Part shown: positions 1 to 8,790 of the stretch, one piece after another | How positions within the stretch are numbered: position 1 is the first letter of the stretch | How the letters are laid out: each line of letters opens with the position of its first letter | Position numbers and translations under genes: made by a program | Notes under the pieces: model-generated | The model's database searches: none | The model's input: the letters and a program-made list of their open reading frames with translations, nothing else | Told to the model about the DNA's origin: nothing | From: Mesorhizobium sp. ORS 3359 | GTDB lineage: Bacteria; Pseudomonadota; Alphaproteobacteria; Rhizobiales; Rhizobiaceae | Direction: 5' to 3' | Length of the DNA: 64,000 bases | Assembly (NCBI GenBank): GCA_000824845.1 | Contig: CCNC01000094.1 | Span: 124,001-188,000, forward strand

Positions 1-744
1 CAGGCGTCCCTGGTCCATTAACGCAACCAAGCGGGCAAGCGGCCTGTCATCCTTGTCCGCCTTTTCCCGGACCGCGGCGATCGAGCGGTCGATAATTTTG
101 ATCAGGCGATCTCCCCCGACCACGGCAAGCTGGCGCGTGGTGGGATTTGCCGTCGGATCGGAAAAGAACAGCGCGCTGAGCGCGATCGACCAGTCGGCGA
201 ATTCGGTCTCATCGTCGATCTGAAGGCCGAAATAATCACGGCAGATGCGCACCGGAACGATCTTCATCAAGCCTGCAATGGCATCGAAGCCGGGGCTGGC
301 GCGGGTCATGATCTCGCGCGAATGGCGCTCGGCGATCGGCCTGACGGTTGCTTCGACCTCCGCCGGTGGGAACGCGCTCAGCACGGCCGATTTCATCTGC
401 CGGTATGCAGCGCCATCCTGCATGCCGAGAATGAAATTCGAGCCCCGGGCCAACTCGGCCATTTCCGGCCCGTAAGGCGTCTCGAACTCGTCGCCGCGCT
501 CCAATATGTCGCGCACATCCGCGCCCTTGGTGACGAGCAGGAAATTGCCGAAGCCGGGATTCGGCCAGAAGCGGCGCAGCAGCGCCAGCAGCCAGCGCGG
601 ATCGCCGAGAAGAAAGCCGGCGACACGCGAGGCGATGCCGCCCTTGGAACGCAGCCGATAGATGTCAAACGGCGGCATTTCGGCGACGGGACGCTGGCTC
701 TTCTGGGCGGCCCGGACAGCGTCGAAGTACTTCAGTGTGATCAT
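1..744 (-). CDS. Cytochrome P450, N-terminal part (cut by window edge)
   Basis: The minus strand is open from an ATG at 744 to the window edge, giving 248 residues that begin MITLKYFDAVRAAQ. The segment with DGAAYRQMKSAVLSAF resembles the P450 C-helix region (D-G-x-x-H/Y-x-x-x-[KR]), and the proline-rich start followed by a run of helices fits the P450 N-terminal half. The heme-ligand cysteine and the ExxR motif lie beyond the edge, so the assignment rests on the N-terminal fold only. A P450 would carry out heme-dependent oxygenation of an unknown substrate. It is followed by the cyclase gene on the same strand with about 117 bases between them. Confidence 0.72.
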   Translation of the reverse strand, partial: MITLKYFDAVRAAQKSQRPVAEMPPFDIYRLRSKGGIASRVAGFLLGDPRWLLALLRRFWPNPGFGNFLLVTKGADVRDILERGDEFETPYGPEMAELARGSNFILGMQDGAAYRQMKSAVLSAFPPAEVEATVRPIAERHSREIMTRASPGFDAIAGLMKIVPVRICRDYFGLQIDDETEFADWSIALSALFFSDPTANPTTRQLAVVGGDRLIKIIDRSIAAVREKADKDDRPLARLVALMDQGRL

Positions 745-861
745 GCGCGTTCAAGCCCCCCGGCTGTCCACGTCAATGCAATGCCGGCACCGTCTGGCCT
801 AGGTTTGCATCGGTCCGGCGTATGTGAATTCGCTCACAGTCATCTGTTGTCGGCCCGGCAA

Positions 862-2643
862 TCATGCGGCTGACTTGGCCCGATCGAAATTGGCGATCAG
901 GAAATTGTTCTTGGCCGGGTCAACGAACGGTATCCAGCGTATCCTCTGCTCGGAAAAGTCAGGATGCCGAGTCATGAAAATCGCAAGCTCGCGCTCTGCC
1001 TCGTCATGCCTGCCGCTCCTGATCAGGGCGCCTATCTTCAGGAACCTGGCGTAGAAGTAACTTGGCGACAGGTTGAGCGAGCGCTCGGCTGTGGCGATCG
1101 CGGCCGGCCAGTCCTCGACGAAGCAATAGGCGGCGGCCAGTTCGCCCAGATTATGGAAGCGATAGAGGTCGAACGGGCTCAACCGCTCGGTATCGAGGAA
1201 GAACGGGATCGCGCCGGCCGCGTCGCCAAGCAAAAGGCGCGCGCTGCCCATGGCCGAGCGGGCGAAGGCGAAGCTCGGATTGATGTGGATCGCCTCGGCA
1301 AGGTGCTCGGCCGCCAATGCCGGCAGGCCGCGCATGATGTCGGCCGCGCCAAGATAGGCATGCGGGCGCGCGTCGAGGCTGTCCATCAGCAGCGCCTTGC
1401 GCGCAAGCTCCTCTACCTTTTCCAGGTCGTCGCTGTCGCCGAAACGCAGCCAGGCCCGCCAGAAATACCACCAGGCCAGTTCGTTGAGCACGGCGCTCGA
1501 GTTCGGATCGTCCCGGTAGGCTCTGTCGAAGAAGTCGAGCGCGATGTCGGTGTCGCGGCGTGTGCGCCTGTTCATGTGCCAGCGGCCGCGCCTGACCAGT
1601 TGCCAGGTCTCAAGGCTCTCCCACGGCACCTGGAAGGTGCGCGCCTGCTCGGCGCGATCGACCTCCTTGTCGAGGATGGAAACGATCTCGCTGCCGACCT
1701 GATCGCGCAGCCTGAAGATGTCGACCAGATCGCGGTCGAAGCGTTGCGACCAGACCAGGCGCCCGTTCGAGGTGTCTGTGAGCGATGCGTTGAGACGGAT
1801 ATGCCTGTCGTGGCGCGCCAGCGTGCCGCTGACGATGTAGCGCGCGCCAAGCGCATTGCCGATGAGTCTTGTGCCCAGGCTGTCGTCGCGAAACTGAAAG
1901 CTGGATCCCTTGGCGATGACCGAAAGCCAGCGCGTGTGGGAAAGACCGTAGATGATGTCCTCGGCAATGCCGTCGGCCATATAGCCGACGTCCGGTTCGC
2001 TTCCATTGCCCTGGAACGGCAGCACCGCGATTGCCGGTGGGCCCTTGGGGACGGGTTTGTAATGGCCGGGCGCGGCCGGGATAGAAGCGAAGGAGGCCGG
2101 CGTGGCAAGCCCGTTGCCGCCGCGGCCCGCGATCAGGACCCGCACCGGCAGGGCGATGTTCTTCAGGCTGAACTCGCCAAGATCGGTAAACACCGCTGCT
2201 GTCTTGTCCTTCACGTGATGCCAGGTCGTCGCCGAGATTGCGACGCCGTCGTGGGGCGCGAACTCCTGAAGCCGGGCGGCGATGTTGACGTCGTCGCCGT
2301 AGAGACGGCCCTCGCGCACAATCACATCGCCGGTATTGATTCCGGCGCGAAACGGCATGCGCATGCTCTCGGCAACCGCGGCATTCAGCGCTGCGATCCG
2401 CGCCTGGAAATCGAAGGCCGCCCGCAAGGCTTCGATCGGATTGCCGAATTCGGCCATGATGCTGTCGCCGGCATCGCCGAAGGTGCGCCCGCCAAATGCG
2501 CCGCAACTGCCGGCGATGATGTCGCGCCTCTCCTCGAACGCGGCAACGGCGAGCTCGTCGTCGATGCCCATCAGCCGCGAGAATCCGACGGCGTCGATCG
2601 AAATGATTGTCGCAAGCTGACGGGTGTAATTCCGTTCAGCCAT
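862..2643 (-). CDS. Class III adenylate/guanylate cyclase with TPR-type C-terminal half
   Basis: This 593-residue protein has an N-terminal class III nucleotide cyclase domain (about residues 8-170). The metal-binding aspartate region is ISIDAVGFSRLM, followed by GDAGDSIMAEFGNP and the typical YGDDVNIAARLQ. The middle part (about 200-330: AIAVLPFQ, then DGIAEDIIYGLS) is the TolB/FlgO-like segment found in this rhizobial family. The remainder is helical TPR-like repeats rich in A, Y and W. Such proteins probably make cAMP or cGMP under control of the TPR half; no membrane segment is visible. The start at 2643 has a G-rich stretch (GGGGGCTCGATC) just upstream. A long opposing frame at 964-2766 is a shadow. 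Confidence 0.9.
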   Translation of the reverse strand: MAERNYTRQLATIISIDAVGFSRLMGIDDELAVAAFEERRDIIAGSCGAFGGRTFGDAGDSIMAEFGNPIEALRAAFDFQARIAALNAAVAESMRMPFRAGINTGDVIVREGRLYGDDVNIAARLQEFAPHDGVAISATTWHHVKDKTAAVFTDLGEFSLKNIALPVRVLIAGRGGNGLATPASFASIPAAPGHYKPVPKGPPAIAVLPFQGNGSEPDVGYMADGIAEDIIYGLSHTRWLSVIAKGSSFQFRDDSLGTRLIGNALGARYIVSGTLARHDRHIRLNASLTDTSNGRLVWSQRFDRDLVDIFRLRDQVGSEIVSILDKEVDRAEQARTFQVPWESLETWQLVRRGRWHMNRRTRRDTDIALDFFDRAYRDDPNSSAVLNELAWWYFWRAWLRFGDSDDLEKVEELARKALLMDSLDARPHAYLGAADIMRGLPALAAEHLAEAIHINPSFAFARSAMGSARLLLGDAAGAIPFFLDTERLSPFDLYRFHNLGELAAAYCFVEDWPAAIATAERSLNLSPSYFYARFLKIGALIRSGRHDEAERELAIFMTRHPDFSEQRIRWIPFVDPAKNNFLIANFDRAKSAA

Positions 2644-3082
2644 GATCGAGCCCCCAGTCCCCGCTTACAGTCCAAAACGGGCGACCTGCGCTCAAAAAGA
2701 AACGCGTCGCCGTCTGCCGATGGATATCCCCGGCAGGTCCGGCGCGCAGTTGCCACCCTGTTATGACCAGAATTCTATCAGGGTCTTGCCGAAAGCTCTA
2801 CCAAGAACAGCTAATATGGCGAATGCCCTGCCCGGCGCATGGTTAGTCATTCGTTATATCGGAAGGCACATCCGCATCGTGCCGTTACCAATTGAAATCA
2901 CCCGATTTTCTGTCCTCAGGCAATGTTGGATTTCGCTGCTCTCAGCCGAAGATCGGCCATGTCGAGCCAGACGCTTCACAATACGATATTTTCACGCTAC
3001 GGAACCAACATGCCCGCGTGCTGGTTTCTGACGGCACCCAGGCCCATATGAAACTTGGCCAATTACGCGATTTGAGGGTCTC
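2644..3082. other. Intergenic region between divergent genes
   Basis: These 439 bases separate the cyclase (minus) from a small secreted protein gene (plus). The short frames here have no recognisable protein signature or convincing ribosome binding site. The stretch is less GC-rich than its neighbours and must carry both divergent promoters, but I could not place them. The ribosome site GAGGGTCT just before 3083 belongs to the next gene. Confidence 0.5.
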
Positions 3083-3340
3083 ATGCGCACTGTTGTTTTA
3101 GCAGCCGGTATCGCGGCCTTCCTTGCCGGCGGATCGGCCTTTGCGGCGGACGACCAGCCACTGCCGCCGCAAAATGCCAAGAAGCTGTCGGAGATCATTG
3201 CCAAGGTCGAGCACCGCACCGACTTCCGCTATGTGAAGGAGGTCGATTGGGATAGCGACGGCTACACCATCACCTACTACACCACTGACAAGGCCAAGGT
3301 CCAAATCACCTACGACCCGGTGACCGGCGAGCCCAAATAG
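3083..3340 (+). CDS. Small secreted PepSY-like protein
   Basis: The product is 85 residues with a clear Sec signal peptide ending in GGSAFA-ADD around residue 22. The mature part (NAKKLSEIIAKVEHR, then VKEVDWDSDGYTITYYTTD and VTGEPK) has the helix-then-beta pattern of PepSY-like domains, with the closing D-P-V-T-G-E/K motif typical of them. It is therefore probably periplasmic. PepSY domains are linked to peptidase inhibition or signal sensing, but no specific role can be given. The start is ATG with GAGGGTCT just upstream. The gene stands alone between the divergent cyclase and a membrane protein gene about 190 bases downstream. Confidence 0.7.
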   Translation: MRTVVLAAGIAAFLAGGSAFAADDQPLPPQNAKKLSEIIAKVEHRTDFRYVKEVDWDSDGYTITYYTTDKAKVQITYDPVTGEPK

Positions 3341-3531
3341 GCCGCGTCGCCTCCCCGCCTTACGCTCCGCCCCGTCTACTGAAGCACATAGGCCCCCGCC
3401 CGGTTTCACACACTGTGCCTTGGCGCTGGACGCTCCGGTGCCAGCGCAAAGAACCGGCGCGATGGGCCGCCCTTGCATCGTCACAACTTTGGTGGCTGAC
3501 TGCCCCTCACTGATTGCGGGCACGGGGGTGC

Positions 3532-4014
3532 ATGGCAATGATCGGCCACGTCCTGAAGCGCATCCTGATGGTGCTCGTCGGCTATCTGGTCGCGGTTCTT
3601 GCCGGGTTAATCGCAGTGGTGGCGATCTACGCGATATTGAGCTCGCTGCCCAATGTGCCGGGCTACTTCGGACTTATGGAATTCACCCCCGTCGCCGTGC
3701 TGGTCGTGCCGCCGCTCGGCATGTTCGTCTACTTCCTGACGATCGTCCTGACGGGGATGCAGACGCTGGTCTTCGCTTTGATCGCCGAGTTTTTTTCGCT
3801 GCGCAGCTTCTGGCTGCACATGATCTTCGGCGCCGCCGCCGCGGCTGCCGGTTTCCTGTTGATATGGCCTGACGCCGATGATCCGGAACGCTGGGCCGAC
3901 ATGGGCATCATAGCGAGCGCCGGCCTCGTGGCCGGCCTAATCTACTGGCTGATTGCCGGGCGCGACGCCGGCTTCCGCCGGCCGCTCATCAAAGCAATTC
4001 CAGGAAAAGTATGA
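3532..4014 (+). CDS. Four-helix membrane protein of unknown function
   Basis: A 160-residue, strongly hydrophobic protein with about four membrane segments: residues ~8-30, ~48-72, ~80-112 and ~128-148. I do not recognise the family. ATG at 3532 is chosen because GGGGGTG lies five bases upstream; a second ATG follows at 3538, and a TTG at 3514 would add residues that look non-coding. The last residues (KAIPGKV) and the stop codon are encoded inside a palindromic intergenic repeat (3992-4063). The C-terminus has thus been supplied by, or extended into, the repeat. Confidence 0.65.
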   Translation: MAMIGHVLKRILMVLVGYLVAVLAGLIAVVAIYAILSSLPNVPGYFGLMEFTPVAVLVVPPLGMFVYFLTIVLTGMQTLVFALIAEFFSLRSFWLHMIFGAAAAAAGFLLIWPDADDPERWADMGIIASAGLVAGLIYWLIAGRDAGFRRPLIKAIPGKV

Positions 4015-4063
4015 AGCCGCCAGGCCGGGCGGCATCGCCGTAGCCTTCCGTCCGGAATTGCTT
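3992..4063. repeat. Rhizobial palindromic intergenic repeat
   Basis: Perfect 10-base arms AAGCAATTCC (3992-4001) and GGAATTGCTT (4054-4063) flank an interior with GGAAAAGTATGAAG and a CTTCCGTCC complement-like side. This layout (CAATTCC-GGAAAAG...TTTTCC-GTCCGGAATTG) matches palindromic units I know from rhizobial intergenic regions. The second element at 9222-9274 shares the GAAAAGTGTGAAGCGG core on its minus strand. It lies at the 3' end of the four-helix protein gene and includes its stop codon. It may also act as a bidirectional transcript end between the convergent genes. Confidence 0.65.
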
Positions 4064-4076
4064 GAAGTTACAGCGC

Positions 4077-5960
4077 TCAGCTTGACGGCGTGCGCACCGC
4101 TTCGGTCGCGTCCAGCGCCTGCATCAGCTTGGAATCGCGGTCATAGACGTCGTCGAAATACTCGACCTTGCCGGACATATCAGGCCAGGCGGTGAAATAG
4201 GCGACATAGACCGGAATGACGCGCGTGACATTCTCGGTCGAATGGCCGTGCTTCAGCTTCTCGGCAATGTCGTCGACAGAGGTTCCAAGCACTGCGGCGG
4301 CCATGCCGCGCGGATCCTGCAGCCGGACGCAGCCATGGCTGAGCGCCCGCATGTCGCGCGCGAAGAAAGACTTCTGCGGCGTGTCGTGCATATAGATGGC
4401 GTGCTTGTTGGGGAAGAGTATCTTCAATTCGCCCAGCGCATTGGCCTCGCTCGGCTGCTGACGCACGCTGAATGGGATTTTAGAGCCATAGGCGCCCCAG
4501 TCCACCTCTGACGACGGGATCTGCCTGCCGCGCGAATCCGTCACCTCATAGCCGGCGCGATCGAGATAGCCGGGATCGCTGCGCAGTCTCGGCAGCATCT
4601 CGTTGACGATAATCGACTGCGGCACGCCCCAATAGGGATGGAAGTCGACCTGCTTGATCTGGTCGTAGAAGAAGGCGGTCTGGTTGGTGACCCGGCCGAT
4701 GACGACGCGGGTCTTCAGCTTCTCCTCGCCACTGTCGATATAGCTGGCGGTGAAGGCGGGCTGGTTGATGAAGACGCGCGGACTGCCGAGATCGGAGGGC
4801 ATCCAACGCAGCTCCTCGAGCGCCACCTTGACCTTCTCGATCCTGTCGGCCTTCGAAGCGCCGGCCAGCGAAGCCACCGTCCGCGGCCCGATGACGCCAT
4901 CGCCCTTCATCCCTTCCCGCTGCTGCACCGCCTTGATCACCGGCACCAGCTCGGGTTCGTAGACTTCGCTCTTGCCAAGCCTTGCAAGAACCTCGCCGTA
5001 ATTGCCGCCCATATCGTCATCGAGATTGCGGGCAATCAGCGTCAGCAATTTGGGCAGTTCCGGGCTGCTCTCACCCGGCTTGAGCAACAGCTTGGGATCG
5101 ACGACGATCTCGTTTTCCTCGCTGGCCTCGAGCGCTTCCAGTTCTACGCGCAGCGCCTGGTATTCCGGATTCTGTGGATGCCGCGACTCCAGATAGGTGC
5201 GGACCTCCTGGGTATGCGCCAGCGTCTTCAGCGCACCTTCCAGATCGAACGGCTTGGCCGGAAAATCATAATAGCCGGTCATCCGGTTGGGATCGACGCG
5301 GCCGCTCTGGGCATCATGGGCATAGCGCAGCACGCGCGCCGAGAGCGCCATCTCGAACCGAACCAGTTCCCTGGTCCGCTCTTCAGGCGTGGCGGAAGTC
5401 GCGGCCGCCGGAATGTCGACGGAGTAGTCGACCGGCGTCAAACCGTAGCTCGCCGCCTCGCCAAGCACCCGCACCGCATCCTGCGCCCTGCTGTTGGGGG
5501 CGTTGTCGCTCACCCAGATGAAATCCGGATTGGCCGAGTAATAGGCGATCAGCGCCTTGGCAATGTCGGGCTCGGCGAACAGCTCGTAGTCGGTCAGGCC
5601 GGCAACCGCATCGCGGAACGCGGTGCTCGTCACTGCCGGCACGAAGGCGGCATCCTGCGCCGTTGCGGGCGGCGTCGCAGGCACCAGCGACTTGAAGTCG
5701 ACGCGCACGAGCTTGTCGGCCCGGTAGGTGTTGTAGGTCGGGCTGCTGATTCGGGCGCCGCCCCCACCCTCACCTGGCGTTGCCGGCCGTATCTTGCGTG
5801 GCTTCGGCGGCGGCGGAAATTCGCCTTGCGGGTTGTGCCGGATGCCGCCGCCGAACAGCATGTCGAACAGCCCCTGCGCGCTGGCCGGCTGCTGCCCAAG
5901 AGCTATCGTTGCCGCGACCGCGATCGGCAGGACGGCCTTTTTGTTCCCGAAGATTCTCAT
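4077..5960 (-). CDS. L,D-transpeptidase (YcbB-type) with peptidoglycan-binding domain
   Basis: This 627-residue precursor starts with a signal peptide (LPIAVAATIALGQQPASAQG). Residues ~130-300 form the scaffold region, and ~330-375 (VQQREGMKGDGVIGPRT) is a PG_binding_1 repeat. The C-terminal YkuD/L,D-transpeptidase domain (~385-590) carries the catalytic signature H-D-T-P...ALSHGCVRLQDP near residue 540, with cysteine as nucleophile. Known members make 3-3 cross-links between diaminopimelate residues of peptidoglycan in the periplasm, the dominant cross-link in many Hyphomicrobiales. Length agrees with the YcbB class. It is convergent with the membrane protein gene upstream. Confidence 0.93.
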   Translation of the reverse strand: MRIFGNKKAVLPIAVAATIALGQQPASAQGLFDMLFGGGIRHNPQGEFPPPPKPRKIRPATPGEGGGGARISSPTYNTYRADKLVRVDFKSLVPATPPATAQDAAFVPAVTSTAFRDAVAGLTDYELFAEPDIAKALIAYYSANPDFIWVSDNAPNSRAQDAVRVLGEAASYGLTPVDYSVDIPAAATSATPEERTRELVRFEMALSARVLRYAHDAQSGRVDPNRMTGYYDFPAKPFDLEGALKTLAHTQEVRTYLESRHPQNPEYQALRVELEALEASEENEIVVDPKLLLKPGESSPELPKLLTLIARNLDDDMGGNYGEVLARLGKSEVYEPELVPVIKAVQQREGMKGDGVIGPRTVASLAGASKADRIEKVKVALEELRWMPSDLGSPRVFINQPAFTASYIDSGEEKLKTRVVIGRVTNQTAFFYDQIKQVDFHPYWGVPQSIIVNEMLPRLRSDPGYLDRAGYEVTDSRGRQIPSSEVDWGAYGSKIPFSVRQQPSEANALGELKILFPNKHAIYMHDTPQKSFFARDMRALSHGCVRLQDPRGMAAAVLGTSVDDIAEKLKHGHSTENVTRVIPVYVAYFTAWPDMSGKVEYFDDVYDRDSKLMQALDATEAVRTPSS

Positions 5961-6259
5961 GCTTCACCCGCACCGGTTGTGGCCGGTTCCCGTTCCGCGC
6001 CGCTGGACGGTCCCGCCCTCCGCATGGCGGATCTATGACGTGACTATACCGATTCATACCGATTTCGTTAAGCTTCCATAAATTTTCGAAGCCGTGTTGC
6101 AGAACAGTTTCACATCATCGTGAGGCTAGGAGCAGCGTTCGCCCCGGCCTCGAAAACAATCAGGCGTTGGCGGCGCCCTCGCCTGACCCGCGTGACAAAC
6201 ACCAGGCTTTGTGATCGAAATTCTGGCGGTCGCAGCAAAGGTGGCCGGGAGGATTTGCC

Positions 6260-6658
6260 GTGAAGAAAGGGTATCGCCAGCTTCTCGACGAGGCGAATGC
6301 CGAGATCGAGGTCGTGTCGCCGGAGGAGGCAGCGGGGCTGCTGGAGGATGAGGACACGATCTTCGTCGACCTGCGCGACCCGCGCGAGGTCGAGCGCGAC
6401 GGCAAGATCCCCGGCGCCAAGCATGTGACGCGCGGCATGCTGGAATTCTGGATCGATCCCGAAAGCCCCTACCACAAGCCGTTCTTCGCTTCGGGAAAGA
6501 CCTTCGTCTTCTTCTGCGCCGGCGGCTGGCGCTCGGCTTTAGCGACCAAGACGGCGCAGGACATGGGCCTGACTCCGGTCAAACATATCCTCGGCGGCTA
6601 CACCGCCTGGAAGGCGGCCGGCCTGCCGGTCGAGCCGGGGCAGAAGAAGCCGGACTGA
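6260..6658 (+). CDS. Rhodanese-like domain protein
   Basis: A 132-residue single rhodanese domain. The motif FVDLRDPREVERDGKIPGA is the CH2A-type start, and FFCAGGWRSA places the active-site cysteine at residue 86, so it is probably a sulfur carrier or sulfurtransferase in the cytoplasm. Both ends of the domain are present. The start is GTG at 6260, supported by GGGAGG seven bases upstream; no better ATG exists in frame. It is convergent with the hydrolase gene, whose stop lies 8 bases away. Confidence 0.9.
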   Translation: MKKGYRQLLDEANAEIEVVSPEEAAGLLEDEDTIFVDLRDPREVERDGKIPGAKHVTRGMLEFWIDPESPYHKPFFASGKTFVFFCAGGWRSALATKTAQDMGLTPVKHILGGYTAWKAAGLPVEPGQKKPD

Positions 6659-6666
6659 TAGGCTGA

Positions 6667-7575
6667 TCAGTGCAGGATCGCTTCGCGCTGCTCGGTCACG
6701 AAGCCAACCGCGCGTGCAACGACATTCCTGTCGGCGAGGATGCGGCGGTGGCCGAGCCCATCGGCCCAGTGCAGGTGGACGTGCTCGCCGGCGCCCGCGT
6801 AACGCCTGGCATGGTCGGCGTGGACCTCGCGATCGTCCGGTGCGTGGATGATCAGCGTCGGCACCGACGCCTCGGCCAGTTGGCGGTCGCCGGTGAATTC
6901 GCTGAGCGGCCGGCCCGAAAGGTGTTTCACCCTGTCCGCCATCGCGACGCGAGAACGCGGCCCGACATTGAGCCTGTGGCTGAAATCGTCGAAGATTGCC
7001 GGCAGCGAGCTCGGCGCGGCAATCAAGACCAGCTTCTGCACCTTGAGCGGCGGCATGCCCTTGACCGACGCGGCGACGGCATTGGCGGCAACCGCGCCGC
7101 CGAAGGAGTGGCCGACCACGGCGGCAAAGGGACCGAACCATTCGCCTGTGACACGCACCGCTTCCACCGCATTCACCATGTTGAGATGGCGGCCGAGCGA
7201 GTGGCCATGCCCTGGCAGGTCGAGTGAGACGACCTTGTATCCGGCGCCGCGAAACCCTTCGATCAAGGCGCGCATATATTCGGTGCGCGAGCGCCAGCCA
7301 TGGATGACGAGCACGGTGCCGCGCGGCTCCCTGCCCGGCTCCGGCCGGAATTCGTGCACGGCCACGCAATCCGTCGTTGTCTTCAGCCGGTGATGGCGCG
7401 CCTCGGCCATGAAAGCTGATGCGCGTTCGACGGCCCGCCGTTCGCCGTCGCTCAACGCCTTTACGCTGGGTGTCCGGCAAAACAATTCGAACGCGGCGCG
7501 ACCGCTGAGACGCGGCGCGACATGCTCGGCCGCGCCAAAAACGCCCCGGATGACCTTCATTCCAAATGATGCCAT
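6667..7575 (-). CDS. Alpha/beta hydrolase
   Basis: This 302-residue protein has the alpha/beta-hydrolase layout: oxyanion-hole strand VLVIHGWRSR (~residue 90), nucleophile elbow GHSFGG (~154), acid TLIIHAPDDREV (~250), and histidine GLGHRRIL (~283). The substrate is unknown; esterase or lipase-type activity is likely. Its 5' end faces the marR-type gene, and two GTTCA-N4-TGAAC palindromes lie in the 47 bases between the starts. The regulator therefore probably controls this gene as well as itself. The start at 7575 lacks a strong ribosome site; an in-frame ATG at 7560 is an alternative. Confidence 0.85.
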   Translation of the reverse strand: MASFGMKVIRGVFGAAEHVAPRLSGRAAFELFCRTPSVKALSDGERRAVERASAFMAEARHHRLKTTTDCVAVHEFRPEPGREPRGTVLVIHGWRSRTEYMRALIEGFRGAGYKVVSLDLPGHGHSLGRHLNMVNAVEAVRVTGEWFGPFAAVVGHSFGGAVAANAVAASVKGMPPLKVQKLVLIAAPSSLPAIFDDFSHRLNVGPRSRVAMADRVKHLSGRPLSEFTGDRQLAEASVPTLIIHAPDDREVHADHARRYAGAGEHVHLHWADGLGHRRILADRNVVARAVGFVTEQREAILH

Positions 7576-7594
7576 ATTGGCAGTCCATCCATTC

Positions 7595-7628
7595 GTTCAA
7601 GCATGAACATAATAGTTCAAACATGAAC
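7595..7628. promoter_or_regulatory. Tandem operator for the adjacent MarR regulator
   Basis: Two near-identical palindromes, GTTCAAGCATGAAC (7595-7608) and GTTCAAACATGAAC (7615-7628), share GTTCA-N4-TGAAC and lie exactly 20 bases apart, about two helical turns. The right-hand copy covers the ATG of the regulator gene at 7623, and the left copy lies 20 bases upstream of the hydrolase start. MarR dimers typically bind such palindromes between divergent genes and repress both. The identity of the site is seen; that this MarR binds it is inferred. Confidence 0.75.
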
Positions 7629-8075
7629 ATTAAGCAAGAGCTGCCCTGGGATAACCCGCGTTTTCGCAACTGGGTCGCGGTGGCGCGCGCCTGCCATGTG
7701 CTGGAGCGCACGCTTGCCGTGAAGCTGGCGCCGCTCGACCTCAAGCCGGCGCAGCTCGACGTGCTGATGAACCTCTACCGCCATCCCGGCATGTCGCAGC
7801 ACGACCTTGCCCGCAAGCTCCTGGTCGGCCGCTCCAACATCACGATGCTGTTGCCGCAGCTCGAGGGGCGCGGCCTGCTGCGGCGCGAAGGCGACGAGAA
7901 GGACAAGCGCGTGCTGCGGCTGAACCTCACCGAGGCGGGCGAGGCCCTGCTGATGAAGGCGTTGAAAGTTCACATGGCGCTGATCGAGAAGGCGATGAGC
8001 CAGTCGACGCCGGAGCAATGCGACATGATCGGCGAGCAGATGCGCAAGATCGCCGACGTCCTGAAGGAAGCCTGA
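7623..8075 (+). CDS. MarR-family transcriptional regulator
   Basis: The protein has 150 residues with a winged helix-turn-helix at ~38-105: LKPAQLDVLMNLYRHPGMSQ, then ARKLLVGRSNITMLLPQLEGRGLLRR and the wing DEKDKRVLRLNLTEAG. This is the complete MarR pattern, with terminal helices forming the dimer interface. ATG at 7623 is preferred because the family starts here, although the start lies in an operator half and has no clear ribosome site; an upstream ATG at 7566 would add 19 unlikely residues. It is divergent from the hydrolase and probably autoregulated through the tandem operator. The ligand is unknown. Confidence 0.9.
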   Translation: MNIKQELPWDNPRFRNWVAVARACHVLERTLAVKLAPLDLKPAQLDVLMNLYRHPGMSQHDLARKLLVGRSNITMLLPQLEGRGLLRREGDEKDKRVLRLNLTEAGEALLMKALKVHMALIEKAMSQSTPEQCDMIGEQMRKIADVLKEA

Positions 8076-8087
8076 GCGGGCTTCCAG

Positions 8088-8699
8088 TCACCACATGGTT
8101 TTCTTTGCTCTTTCCGGCCATTCCTGGTCGTACTTCTGGCCGTCGATGCTCTTGCGGCTGGTGACCTCCAGGATCTGGCCGGGCGTCGGCAGCGACTTCG
8201 GATCGACATGCCTGGCCGGGTTCCAGAGTTCCGAGCGCACGATGGCCCGGGCGCACTGGAAATAGACCGTGTCGACAGCGATGACGGTGACCGAGCGGGC
8301 GGGCTTGCCGTCGACCATGAAGGACGCGCAAAGCTCGGCATCGGTGGTGATATGCGCGCGGCCGTTGACGCGCAGCGTGGTGCCCGAGCCCGGCACCAGG
8401 AAGAGCAGTCCCACGCGCGGATCGCGAATGATGTTCCTCAGCGAATCGGCGCGGTTGTTGCCGCGCCTGTCCGGCATCATCAGCGTCTTGTCGTCGACGA
8501 GGCGCACGAAGCCGGCGAGATCCCCGCGCGGCGAGCAGTCGAGCCCCTCCGGCCCGTTGGTCGCCAGCGCCACGAAGGGCGAGGCCTCGATGAAGGCGGC
8601 ATATTCGGGAATTACATGGTCGAGTTCCTTGACGACCGAGGCCTCGCCCGGCAGCCCGTAGAGAGCCTCCAGCTGTTCGACCGATGTGATGCGCGACAT
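8088..8699 (-). CDS. Pyridoxamine 5'-phosphate oxidase-family protein
   Basis: A 203-residue FMN-binding split-barrel protein. Characteristic stretches are ASPFVALATNGPEGLDCSPRGD, KTLMMPDRRGNNRADSL, DPRVGLLFLVPGSGTTLRVNGRA and VYFQCARAIVRSELWNP. This matches the MSMEG_1061-like subgroup of PPOX proteins rather than true PdxH, which lacks the long C-terminal tail. Such enzymes use flavin or F420-like cofactors; the substrate is unknown. The start has GGAGG (from CAGGAGGCGAAGA) upstream. It is convergent with the MarR gene, with 12 bases between stops. Confidence 0.85.
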   Translation of the reverse strand: MSRITSVEQLEALYGLPGEASVVKELDHVIPEYAAFIEASPFVALATNGPEGLDCSPRGDLAGFVRLVDDKTLMMPDRRGNNRADSLRNIIRDPRVGLLFLVPGSGTTLRVNGRAHITTDAELCASFMVDGKPARSVTVIAVDTVYFQCARAIVRSELWNPARHVDPKSLPTPGQILEVTSRKSIDGQKYDQEWPERAKKTMW

Positions 8700-8790
8700 T
8701 CTTCGCCTCCTGACTTTTTGCCGGCGCTACTCCATGTCCATGACGCCTTGACGACAGCCGGCTGCCCACATTGGATTGCTACCCGCACAG

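Noticed and set aside
964-2766. 600-residue plus-strand open frame
   Set aside because: It lies antisense to the cyclase gene, has no recognisable domain and arises from high GC; the minus-strand protein has clear motifs.
4638-6038. 466-residue plus-strand open frame
   Set aside because: Antisense to the L,D-transpeptidase, composition is arginine- and aspartate-rich as typical of shadows.
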